A DNA stretch of 20,461 nucleotides from assembly GCA_002441055.1 (NCBI GenBank), contig DJWR01000179.1, forward strand, positions 8,191 to 28,651, given 5' to 3'. This stretch comes from Caulobacteraceae bacterium UBA6225. GTDB lineage: Bacteria > Pseudomonadota > Alphaproteobacteria > Caulobacterales > Caulobacteraceae. Positions 6,817-14,517 of this stretch are shown one piece after another. The position numbers and the translations under genes are program-made. The notes under the pieces are model-generated. The model made no database searches. It saw only the letters and a program-made list of their open reading frames with translations, and was not told the DNA's origin. Positions within the stretch are counted from its first letter, which is position 1, and each line of letters begins with the position of its first letter.

Positions 6817-8313
6817 GTGACCAGCCCCCTAATCCTGGCCCTGGACCAGGGCACCACAAGCACCCGCGCCATTCTGTTTGATCTGGCGGGCAAGGCCTTG
6901 GGCGAGGCCGCCCTGCCTCTGGCTCAACACTATCCCGCCGATGGCTGGGTGGAGCATGACGCCGTCGAAATCTATCAGGCTGCGGTCCAGGTGATGGCGG
7001 CCGCGGTGGTCAATGCGGGGCGCCGGATCGATGACGTCGCGGCCATCGGCATCACCAACCAGCGAGAGACGGTGGTTCTTTGGGACAAGGCCACAGGCGA
7101 GCCCGTCCACCGGGCGATCGTATGGCAGGATCGGCGGACGGCCGAGGTGTGTGAGAGCCTGCGCGGGCAGGGGGTCGAGGATCACGTCACCGATGTCACC
7201 GGCCTGCTCATCGATCCCTATTTCAGCGGAACCAAGATCGCGTGGCTGTTGGATCACGCCCCGGGCCTGCGGGCCCGGGCCGACGCCGGCGAACTCCTGG
7301 CCGGGACCATCGACACCTGGCTGATCTGGAAGCTCACCGGCGGGGCCGCCCACGTCACTGACGCCACCAACGCCTCGCGGACCCTGCTGTTCGACATCCG
7401 CGCCCAGGCCTGGTCAGAGGCCATGCTGGAGCTGTTCCGTGTGCCTCGCGCCATCCTGCCCGAGGTGCGTGATTGTGCGGGGCGGTTCGGCGAAACCCAG
7501 CCAGACCTCCTGGGGCGTGCAATTCCCATCTGCGGCGTGGCTGGCGATCAGCAGGCGGCCCTGATGGGGCAGGGGTGCATTGCGCCAGGCCAGATGAAGG
7601 CCACCTATGGGACGGGCTGCTTCCTGCTGGTGAACACCGGGACGCACGCGCCACGTTCCCGGGGCCGGCTCTTGACCACGGTGGCCGCCCGCATCGACGG
7701 CCAGACCACCTTCGCCCTGGAAGGCGCCATCTTTATCGCCGGCGCCGCCATCGGCTGGTTGGTGGACGGCCTGGGGGTTGAGAGCCCTGCGGCGGCCGAG
7801 GCCCTGGCCCGGCGGGCCAGGCCCGGAAACGGCGTGGTCCTGGTGCCAGCCTTCACAGGTCTTGGCGCCCCCTGGTGGGACGCCGAGGCCCGTGGCGCCC
7901 TGACCGGCCTGACCAGGGATGCTGGACTGCCGGAGATCGCGCTCGCCGCCTACGACGCCTGCGCCTACCAGACCGCTGATCTGATCGAGGCCATGCAGGC
8001 CGACGCCCCTGAAGCCTTCGGGGCCGGGACGGAGCTGCGCATCGACGGCGGCATGTCCCGCAGCCCCTGGTTCGCCCAGCGACTGGCCGACCTCACCAAC
8101 CAGAGCGTGGCCCGGGCCAGCTATGAGGAGACCACGGCGCTCGGCGCGGCCCTGTTCGCAGGTCTGGGGGCGGGTCTCTATCCCGATGTCGCCGCCGCCG
8201 CCGCCGCCCGGCCGCGCACCGAGGCGGCCGAACCCACCCTGTCGTCGGATGAGCGCGCTGCGGGCCAGGACCGCTGGCGCGATGCGGTCCAGCGGGTGCT
8301 CGCGCGGGGGTGA
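6817..8313 (+). CDS. glpK: Glycerol kinase
   Basis: A 498-residue FGGY-family kinase that converts glycerol and ATP to glycerol 3-phosphate, trapping glycerol in the cell. The GTG at 6817 is chosen over an upstream in-frame ATG because AGGAGGAG (6803-6810) lies 6 bases before it, and this gives the family's usual length. The N-terminal phosphate loop is DQGTTSTR (10-17). The glycerol-contacting residues are in register with the E. coli enzyme: Arg83/Glu84 in NQRET, Tyr135 in DPYFSG and an Asp at 244 in AGDQQAAL. The C-terminal signature is IDGGMSRSPWF, followed by ETTALGAA. No glycerol facilitator or glycerol-3-phosphate dehydrogenase is adjacent. The class II aldolase-like gene follows after 74 bases. 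Confidence 0.95.
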   Translation: MTSPLILALDQGTTSTRAILFDLAGKALGEAALPLAQHYPADGWVEHDAVEIYQAAVQVMAAAVVNAGRRIDDVAAIGITNQRETVVLWDKATGEPVHRAIVWQDRRTAEVCESLRGQGVEDHVTDVTGLLIDPYFSGTKIAWLLDHAPGLRARADAGELLAGTIDTWLIWKLTGGAAHVTDATNASRTLLFDIRAQAWSEAMLELFRVPRAILPEVRDCAGRFGETQPDLLGRAIPICGVAGDQQAALMGQGCIAPGQMKATYGTGCFLLVNTGTHAPRSRGRLLTTVAARIDGQTTFALEGAIFIAGAAIGWLVDGLGVESPAAAEALARRARPGNGVVLVPAFTGLGAPWWDAEARGALTGLTRDAGLPEIALAAYDACAYQTADLIEAMQADAPEAFGAGTELRIDGGMSRSPWFAQRLADLTNQSVARASYEETTALGAALFAGLGAGLYPDVAAAAAARPRTEAAEPTLSSDERAAGQDRWRDAVQRVLARG

Positions 8314-8387
8314 GGTGGCCAACCCTTGACGGTGGGAGGTGTCAGGGAGACTTTAGGGCTGAAAAACAAGAACCAATGGAGGGCGCT

Positions 8388-9155
8388 ATGGCCGACGGAT
8401 CTGCTGGCGTGATGTCGCTGCAAGGCAAGGTGAGCACCGAGGAGTGGCAGGCCCGGGTGGAGCTGGCCGCCCTCTACCGGCTGGTGGCGCTGCACGGGTG
8501 GGACGACCTGATCTACACCCACATCTCCGCGCGCATTCCGGGGCCGGAGCACCACTTTCTGATCAACCCTTACGGGATGCTGTTCGAGGAGATCACCGCC
8601 TCGTCCCTGGTGAAGATCGATCTGGCGGGAAACATCCTCCAGGAGACGCCTTACTTCATCAATCCGGCGGGCTTCACCATCCACTCGGCCATCCATGAGG
8701 CCCGGGAGGACGCCAAGTTCGTGATGCACCTGCACTCCGACCAGGGCGTCGCCGTCGCCGCGCAGAAGGAGGGTCTGCTGCCCCTGTCGCAGCACGCCCT
8801 GATCGTCCTGCCCCGTCTGGCCTATCACGACTATGAGGGCATCGCCCTGAACCTGGATGAGCGCGAGCGTCTGGTGGCCGATATCGGCGACAAGACCCTG
8901 ATGCTGCTGCGCAATCACGGCACCCTGTCGGTGGGCGACTCCGCCGCCGACTGCTGGATCGGCATGTTCTATCTGGAGCGGGCCTGCAAGCAGCAGGTCA
9001 TGGCCCTGTCGGCGGGTCGGGAGAATGTGCTGTTCGCCCCCGAGGCGGCCCAGGCCGAGGTCAAGTCTCAGGTGGCCCGCGGCATCGGCGGCAAGCTCGC
9101 CTGGCCAGGCTGCCTGCGCCGACTGGATCGCGAATCGCCGGGCTACGACGCCTGA
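8388..9155 (+). CDS. Class II aldolase/adducin family protein
   Basis: A 255-residue protein with the class II aldolase/adducin fold. Family members bind a divalent metal, usually zinc, and many cleave sugar phosphates. The metal ligands are visible as HLH (His114, His116) and RNHG (His177). The ATG at 8388 has GGAGGG (8378-8383) just upstream. An earlier ATG at 8376 lacks such a site. In L-fuculose-phosphate aldolase a catalytic Glu sits four residues before a conserved His. Here the matching stretch is AGFTIHSAIH and that position is Gly95. The protein therefore looks adducin-like and may not be an aldolase. It follows glpK by 74 bases and may share its transcript. The substrate is unknown. 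Confidence 0.88.
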   Translation: MADGSAGVMSLQGKVSTEEWQARVELAALYRLVALHGWDDLIYTHISARIPGPEHHFLINPYGMLFEEITASSLVKIDLAGNILQETPYFINPAGFTIHSAIHEAREDAKFVMHLHSDQGVAVAAQKEGLLPLSQHALIVLPRLAYHDYEGIALNLDERERLVADIGDKTLMLLRNHGTLSVGDSAADCWIGMFYLERACKQQVMALSAGRENVLFAPEAAQAEVKSQVARGIGGKLAWPGCLRRLDRESPGYDA

Positions 9156-9162
9156 GCCTGAC

Positions 9163-9196
9163 GATCTCCGACGCAGGCCTTCACCTGCGAGAGATC
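9163..9196 (+). terminator. Hairpin after the class II aldolase gene
   Basis: Two stacked 6-bp stems (GATCTC with GAGATC, and CGCAGG with CCTGCG) are separated by a small internal loop and close a 6-base loop. The hairpin starts 7 bases after the stop. There is no long T run, only GATGTTTGG, so termination is likely but not certain. Confidence 0.4.
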
Positions 9197-9262
9197 GATG
9201 TTTGGTGAATTAGCTGCCGCGGCCTGCATCTTTTTCGCTGTCGCGTCCGAACATCATAACCA

Positions 9263-9298
9263 ATGGCCATACGTTACCATCGGGAAACGTATGGCCAT
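9263..9298. promoter_or_regulatory. Perfect 13-bp inverted repeat upstream of the RND operon (candidate operator)
   Basis: ATGGCCATACGTT (9263-9275) and its exact complement AACGTATGGCCAT (9286-9298) flank a 10-base spacer. Each arm also contains the self-complementary octamer ATGGCCAT. The repeat lies about 100 bases before the fusion-protein start and has no T run after it, which fits a dimeric repressor site better than a terminator. Many RND operons are controlled by TetR-, MarR- or LysR-type regulators bound to such sites, but no regulator gene is adjacent. Confidence 0.5.
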
Positions 9299-9396
9299 CC
9301 TTGTGTCATGAGACCAAGCCTATGCCTTAAGGCTGAGTCGCTTAGTCCATTTCCCGCTTGTCATACGCTCCAGATTTCGGAGCGACGGAGCCCCCA

Positions 9397-10536
9397 TTGC
9401 TGAGACGTCACTTCTTTCTCGTCGGCGCGCTGGTGATCCTGGGCCTCATGGTTGTGGTTGGCGGGCTCAGAATGGGGTTCGGCGCGGCTGGCCCGCAGGG
9501 CGGCGGTCCCGGTGGACCCGGTGGTCCCGGCGGCGGCGTACCGGTGGCCGCCACCCTGGCGCAGACCCGCACGTTCAACGACACGGTGGAACTCCTCGGC
9601 GTCGCAAAAGGGCGCCAGTCGGTGACCTTGACCGCTGCGGCCACCCAGCTTGTGGAGCGGGTCCGCTTCACCGATGGCCAGTATGTGGCCGAGGGCGCGG
9701 TCCTGGTGGAGCTCAAGGACGCCGAACAGAACGCCGGCGTCGAACAGGCGCGGGCCCGGGTGGCCCAGGCCGAGCGGACGCTGGAACGCTGGCGCACCCT
9801 GGCCGAGCGCGGTTTCGCCTCCAAGGCTGCGGTCGATGAGCACGAGGCGGCCTATCTCACAGCCCAGGCCGATCTGACGGCGGCTGAGGCCCGCCGGGGC
9901 GACCGGCTGATCCGAGCGCCCTTCGCCGGGGTTGTCGGCCTGACGGACATCGCGCCAGGCGCCTTGGTCAATCCGGGCGCGGTCATTGTCACCCTGGACG
10001 ACCTCTCCGCTGTCCGCGTCGACTTTGAGGTGCCTGAACGCTATCTGCCCGGCCTCGCCGCCGGCCAGACCATCCGCGCACGCACCGACGCCTATCCGGA
10101 CATGGTCATCACCGGCCGGATCGACACCCTCGACACCCGGGTGGACGCAGAAACCCGCGCCATCACCGCCCGCGCCGTTTTCCCCAATCCGGACGGATAT
10201 CTGAAGCCGGGCATGCTGATCCGCGTCGCCCTGTCCCGCGGTCAGCGCGAGAGCGTCGCCGTTCCCGAGGCCGCGGTCGCCGTCCAGGGGGCTTCGTCCT
10301 TCGTCTTCGTCATCGCCGAGTCCGAAGGCGGCACGCGGGCCGAACAGCGCCCGGTGGTCTCCGGCGCTCGCCAGGACGGTTTTGTCGAGGTGCGCGACGG
10401 GCTCTCCGCCGGCGATCGTATTGTCGCCAACGGCCTCAACAAGGTCACGGGCGGACAGCCAGTCAAGGTCGCCGAAACCCTCGACGCCGCCGACGTGGCG
10501 CGGGTCCAGGCGTCGGAAGAGCGGCCAGGCGCATGA
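9397..10536 (+). CDS. RND efflux membrane fusion (periplasmic adaptor) protein
   Basis: A protein of about 379 residues from the HlyD/AcrA adaptor family, which links an inner-membrane RND pump to an outer-membrane channel. An N-terminal anchor (about 6-24) has no lipobox Cys, so the protein is membrane-anchored rather than a lipoprotein. A Gly/Pro-rich linker (32-47) follows. Next come a lipoyl half (GQYVAEGAVLVELKD), an alpha-hairpin rich in Ala, Glu and Arg, the second lipoyl half (RAPFAGVVGLTDIAPG) and a beta-barrel region. The start is a TTG at 9397 with GGAG (9387-9390) 6 bases away. A TTG at 9358 is also in frame but has no Shine-Dalgarno and would put 13 odd residues before the anchor. 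The gene overlaps the pump gene by 4 bases (ATGA). Confidence 0.92.
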   Translation: MLRRHFFLVGALVILGLMVVVGGLRMGFGAAGPQGGGPGGPGGPGGGVPVAATLAQTRTFNDTVELLGVAKGRQSVTLTAAATQLVERVRFTDGQYVAEGAVLVELKDAEQNAGVEQARARVAQAERTLERWRTLAERGFASKAAVDEHEAAYLTAQADLTAAEARRGDRLIRAPFAGVVGLTDIAPGALVNPGAVIVTLDDLSAVRVDFEVPERYLPGLAAGQTIRARTDAYPDMVITGRIDTLDTRVDAETRAITARAVFPNPDGYLKPGMLIRVALSRGQRESVAVPEAAVAVQGASSFVFVIAESEGGTRAEQRPVVSGARQDGFVEVRDGLSAGDRIVANGLNKVTGGQPVKVAETLDAADVARVQASEERPGA

Positions 10537-13500
10537 CCCTCTCCGACCTTTCCGTCCGCCGCCCCGTCTTCGCCGCCGTCGCCTCGATCATCCTTTGTGT
10601 CGTCGGCCTGGCCTCTTTCACCCAGCTGACGGTCCGCGAGCTGCCGGCCGTTGATCCGCCGGTCATCTCCATCAGCACCGACTATCGGGGCGCCTCGTCT
10701 GAGGTGATCGAGGAGCGGATCACTGAGGTGATCGAGCGGCAGGTGGCCGGGATCGAGGGGGTCGACCGGATGACCTCCGGCTCCCGCGATGGCGCCTCTC
10801 GGATCAATATTCAGTTCAAGCTCAGCCGCGACCTCGACGCCGCGGCCAATGACGTGCGCGACGCGGTTTCGCGGGTGTCGGCCAATCTCCCTCTGCAGGC
10901 TGATCCCCCGCAGATCCGTAAGGCTGACGCCGATGCACAGCCGATCATGTTTCTGGCCCTGTCCTCGACGACGCTGAACCGGCTGCAACTGACGGACTAC
11001 GCCCAGCGCTACATTGTCGAGCGTGTCTCCACCGTACCCGGGGTGGCGCAGGTCGGCGTTGGCGGCGCTCAGAACTACGCCATGCGCATCTGGCTCGATC
11101 CCCAGGCGATGGCGGCCCGGGGCATCACGGTCAATGACGTCGAAACCGCCCTGAACTCCCAGAACCTGGAACTGCCCGCCGGTTCCCTGGAGTCGGAGGC
11201 CAAGGATTTCACCATCCGGGTGGCCCGCGGCTATTCGACCCCTGAGGAATTCGCCAACCTGCCGGTCCGTACGGCCGGGGAGGGCGGCTATGTGACCCGC
11301 CTGGGGGACATCGCCCGGGTCTCCGAAGAGGCTGACGAGCGGCGTCGGATGTTCCGCTCCAATGGTCGCGACCAGGTGGGCATCGCCGTCACCCGTCAGT
11401 CCCAGGCCAATGACCTGGAGATTTCGGACGGCATCAACGCCATCCTGCCGGAAGTGAACCGCGGCCTGCCCGAGGGCACGCGCCTGGACGTGGCGGTGGA
11501 CTTCACCATCTTCACCCGGCACGCCCTGGAAGAGGTCTGGTACACGATGGCCATCTGTCTGGCTGTGGTCGGGCTGGTGAACTTCATCTTCCTGGGCACC
11601 TGGCGGGCGGCCATCATCCCCACCATCGTCGCCCCGATCTGCATTCTTTCGACCTTCATCGTCCTGGCGCCCCTGGGCTTTTCCCTCAATCTGCTGACCC
11701 TTCTGGCCCTGGTGCTGGCCATTGGTCTCGTGGTGGATGACGCCATCGTCGTGGTGGAGAACATCCAGAGACGGATTGACGAGGGCGAACCCGCGCCCGT
11801 CGCCGCCCAGAGGGGAACCCGACAGGTGTTCTTCGCCGTGGTGGCCACGACCATCGTGCTGATCTCGGTCTTCGCGCCCTTGATGTTCCTGCCGGGCTAT
11901 ATTGGCCGGCTGTTTGTGGAACTGGCGGTGGCGATCGCCGCGGCGGTGGCCTTCTCCTCGATCCTGGCGCTCAGCCTGTCGCCGATGCTGGCCTCGCTGC
12001 TCCTGCGGCCGGCCCAGGGGCAGGGCTATGTGGCGCGCACGGTCGATGGCGCGATGATGCGGCTGCGCACGTCCTACCACGCCTCGCTGGAGTTCCTGCT
12101 TGGCCGCCGTTCGGCGACCTGGGCGACGGGCGTTCTGGTCCTGGTGCTGGCCGTCGCGGCCTTCGGCATCTTCCGCTACCTGCCCAGTGAGCTGGTGCCA
12201 GAGGAGGATCGCGGGCGGGTCGACATCATGATCTCCGGCCCGGAAGGGGCTGGATTCGACTACACTTTTGAGGCGGCCAAGCAGATCGAAGCGCGCCTGA
12301 TGGAGCTGTATGAAAGCGGCGAGGTGTCCCGCTATCTGATCGCCATGCCCAGGTTCGGCGGGCTTCAGTACAATACGGCCAACGCCAATGTGACCGTGGC
12401 CGAGGGTCGCGACGCCATGGACTCCAACGCCCTGGCTGCGCAGCTCAACAAGGAATTCTCATCCATCACATCGGTGCGGGCCACCGCCTTTGTCCGCCCA
12501 GCCCTGCGCGGCAGCGAGGGCAACAGCGTCGACCTGGTGGCTGTCGGGACCGACTACGACCAGATCGCCGCCTGGCTGCGGCCGATTCAGGCTGCCGCGG
12601 AGAACAATCCGGGCCTGACCCGGGTGCGTATGGACTATGAGCCCACCTCGCCCCGGCTTCTGGTGACGATCAACCGCGAACAGGCTGCGGCGCTGGGCGT
12701 CTCGACCCAGGCGGTCGGACGTGCGCTCGAGACCATGTTCGGATCGCGGCGGGTCACGACCTACATCCGGGATGGCCGTGAATTCGATGTGATCCTGCAG
12801 ACCGACCGGGATCAGCGGATGACCCAGGAGGATCTGAACACCCTCTATGTCCGCTCCGACTCCGGTGCGGTCATTCCCCTGGCCTCGGTGGTCACCACGG
12901 AGGTCCGGGGCGATACGCCTGACCGGGGGCGGACCGACAGGTCCCGTTCCATCGACCTGACCGCCCAACTGAACCCCGGCTACACCATCGGCGACGCGAT
13001 CGCCTTCTTCGAGGCCGAGGTGGCCAAACAGCCCGGGGGCGTAGGCGTGCTCTGGGGCGGCGGCGCGCGGGACTATCTGGAGGCGGGCGGCGCGGTGGGT
13101 CTGGCCTTCGCCATGGCCCTGCTGCTGGTCTTCCTGGTTCTGGCCGCCCAGTTCGAGAGCTGGATCCATCCGGGCGTCATCATGCTGACGGTTCCGGTGG
13201 CCGCACTTGGCGGGCTCTTTGGCTTGCTCGTCGCCGGTTCAACGATCAACACCTACAGTCAGATCGGACTGATCATCCTGGTCGGTATCGCCGCCAAGAA
13301 TGGCATTCTGATCGTCGAGTTCGCCAACCAGCTCCGCGATGAGGGGCTCTCGATCCGCGAGTCGGTGATCGAGGCCGCCACCCTGCGCCTGCGGCCGATC
13401 ATCATGACCTCGATTTCCGCCGCGGCCGGCGCCATTCCGCTGATCGTCTGGGGCGGGGCCGGGGGCGAGGCCCGCCGGACCATCGGGGTTGTGATCTTCT

Positions 13501-13655
13501 TCGGGGCGATATTCGCGACCCTGCTCACCCTGTTCATCGTGCCGATCTTCTACAATCTGCTGGCCCGCTACACGAAGTCGCCGGAGCATATGGCGCGGCG
13601 GATTGAGGCCTTTGAAGAGGCTGAGCAGGCCCGAGTGGCCAACGCGGCCGAATAG
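10533..13655 (+). CDS. RND family (HAE1) multidrug efflux pump, inner-membrane permease
   Basis: A 1040-residue AcrB/MexB-type proton antiporter of normal length, with two repeats of six membrane helices and large periplasmic loops. The N-terminus LSVRRPVFA is typical of the family. The proton-relay residues are present: Asp402/Asp403 in GLVVDDAIVVVEN (fourth helix) and Lys922 in GIAAKNGILIVEF (tenth helix). The pump should therefore be able to use the proton gradient. The ATG overlaps the stop of the fusion-protein gene, so the two are translationally coupled. No TolC/NodT-type channel follows, so the complex presumably uses one encoded elsewhere. The family exports amphiphilic drugs, dyes and similar compounds. 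The substrate range cannot be read from sequence. Confidence 0.96.
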   Translation: MTLSDLSVRRPVFAAVASIILCVVGLASFTQLTVRELPAVDPPVISISTDYRGASSEVIEERITEVIERQVAGIEGVDRMTSGSRDGASRINIQFKLSRDLDAAANDVRDAVSRVSANLPLQADPPQIRKADADAQPIMFLALSSTTLNRLQLTDYAQRYIVERVSTVPGVAQVGVGGAQNYAMRIWLDPQAMAARGITVNDVETALNSQNLELPAGSLESEAKDFTIRVARGYSTPEEFANLPVRTAGEGGYVTRLGDIARVSEEADERRRMFRSNGRDQVGIAVTRQSQANDLEISDGINAILPEVNRGLPEGTRLDVAVDFTIFTRHALEEVWYTMAICLAVVGLVNFIFLGTWRAAIIPTIVAPICILSTFIVLAPLGFSLNLLTLLALVLAIGLVVDDAIVVVENIQRRIDEGEPAPVAAQRGTRQVFFAVVATTIVLISVFAPLMFLPGYIGRLFVELAVAIAAAVAFSSILALSLSPMLASLLLRPAQGQGYVARTVDGAMMRLRTSYHASLEFLLGRRSATWATGVLVLVLAVAAFGIFRYLPSELVPEEDRGRVDIMISGPEGAGFDYTFEAAKQIEARLMELYESGEVSRYLIAMPRFGGLQYNTANANVTVAEGRDAMDSNALAAQLNKEFSSITSVRATAFVRPALRGSEGNSVDLVAVGTDYDQIAAWLRPIQAAAENNPGLTRVRMDYEPTSPRLLVTINREQAAALGVSTQAVGRALETMFGSRRVTTYIRDGREFDVILQTDRDQRMTQEDLNTLYVRSDSGAVIPLASVVTTEVRGDTPDRGRTDRSRSIDLTAQLNPGYTIGDAIAFFEAEVAKQPGGVGVLWGGGARDYLEAGGAVGLAFAMALLLVFLVLAAQFESWIHPGVIMLTVPVAALGGLFGLLVAGSTINTYSQIGLIILVGIAAKNGILIVEFANQLRDEGLSIRESVIEAATLRLRPIIMTSISAAAGAIPLIVWGGAGGEARRTIGVVIFFGAIFATLLTLFIVPIFYNLLARYTKSPEHMARRIEAFEEAEQARVANAAE

Positions 13656-13662
13656 ACCGGAC

Positions 13663-13699
13663 AAAAGAAAGGCCTTCCTCCCTTTGGGGGAGGAAGGCC
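13663..13699 (-). terminator. Rho-independent terminator of the cytochrome c gene
   Basis: A perfect 12-bp stem (13671-13682 with 13688-13699) closes a 5-base loop. Read on the minus strand, it is followed directly by TTTCTTTTG, a good T-rich tail. It lies about 150 bases beyond the cytochrome c stop and just after the convergent pump gene. Read on the plus strand it has no T tail, so it serves the minus strand best but may also hinder read-through from the pump operon. Confidence 0.8.
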
Positions 13700-13717
13700 A
13701 AGTCGTCAGGATTGGGG

Positions 13718-13743
13718 GGCTCCCAGGCCGGGGTCCGGGAGCC
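13718..13743. other. Second hairpin in the convergent intergenic region
   Basis: GGCTCCC (13718-13724) pairs perfectly with GGGAGCC (13737-13743) around a 12-base loop. On the minus strand it precedes the terminator within the 3' untranslated part of the cytochrome c message. The rest of 13744-13848 shows nothing I can support. Confidence 0.35.
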
Positions 13744-13848
13744 GTCATCGAGATCGACAGATGCAATGCAATCACGACCACCCAAGGGTGAGCGTCGAAG
13801 CGGCAACCGTCAAGATTGCATAGATCAAAAACGCTCGCCTGGCGCGTA

Positions 13849-14397
13849 TCAGCTCTCAGCGTCTGTCGGCGCGGGGGCCTCAGGCGCCGGAGCCTCTGCC
13901 GCCGTCGCGGCATAACCTGACTCCACCTTTAGATAGGCGATGAGGTCGAGGCGCTTTTTCGGATCAGCGAGGCCGGCGAAGGTCATGCGATTGCCGGGCA
14001 GATAGGTGCGGGGATTGGCCAGCCAGGCGTCCAGACGCTCAGCGTCCCACTCAAATCCCGCCGCCAGCAGGGCGTCAGAATAGCGATAGCCCTCAACCGT
14101 GCCGGCTGTGCGTCCAAAGACCCCGTGGAGGTTCGGACCGGTCAGGTTGGGACCACCCTCGGCCACGGTATGGCATGAGCGGCAAAGGCCGAACTGACGG
14201 CGGCCATTCTCAAGATCGCCGGTGTTGTAAGGGGCGGGCAGGGCGGCCAGCAGAGCTTGCCGCTCCGCATCACTGGGCTGGGCGGCTGGCGCCTTGGCGG
14301 CCTCGGATGACCCAGCGGCGTCTCCGCCGCCCTGGCCACAGGCCGTCAGGGTGAGCAGGCTCACAGCCGCCACGGCGATCTTGGTGAAGTGAAACAT
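13849..14397 (-). CDS. Class I cytochrome c, probable lipoprotein
   Basis: A 182-residue mono-haem cytochrome c that carries electrons on the periplasmic side. The N-terminus is a lipoprotein signal ending in the lipobox LTAC, with the acylated Cys at 20. A low-complexity Gly/Ala/Pro tether follows (21-45). The haem site is CRSCH (Cys72, Cys75, His76), and Met138 in GNRMTFAG is the likely second axial ligand. The motifs TGPNLHGVFGR and LIAYLK are typical of cytochrome c2/c-550-like proteins. The C-terminal tail is Ala/Pro/Glu-rich. Its redox partner is not evident nearby. The gene stands alone, divergent from the L,D-transpeptidase gene by 120 bases. No clear Shine-Dalgarno is seen before the ATG. 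Confidence 0.92.
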   Translation of the reverse strand: MFHFTKIAVAAVSLLTLTACGQGGGDAAGSSEAAKAPAAQPSDAERQALLAALPAPYNTGDLENGRRQFGLCRSCHTVAEGGPNLTGPNLHGVFGRTAGTVEGYRYSDALLAAGFEWDAERLDAWLANPRTYLPGNRMTFAGLADPKKRLDLIAYLKVESGYAATAAEAPAPEAPAPTDAES

Positions 14398-14517
14398 CAG
14401 ACTGGGTGGCCCCTTGCAAATTGTGGCCGCAAGCTAGCTCACTCTCTGACCCGGCTCAAACGCGAGATGACCAAGGCCTGAGGTCGGCGGAACTGAGCGA
14501 CATGCTAGGATGGAGGC

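Noticed and set aside
9301..9326. TTGTGT and TATGCC as a promoter for the RND operon
   Set aside because: The spacer is only 14 bases and both boxes are weak, so I could not support it.
10242..12080. A 612-residue open frame on the minus strand opposite the RND genes
   Set aside because: Composition is dominated by Gly, His, Asp, Arg and Gln from the complement of membrane-protein codons. It has no motifs and spans the junction of two well-supported genes.
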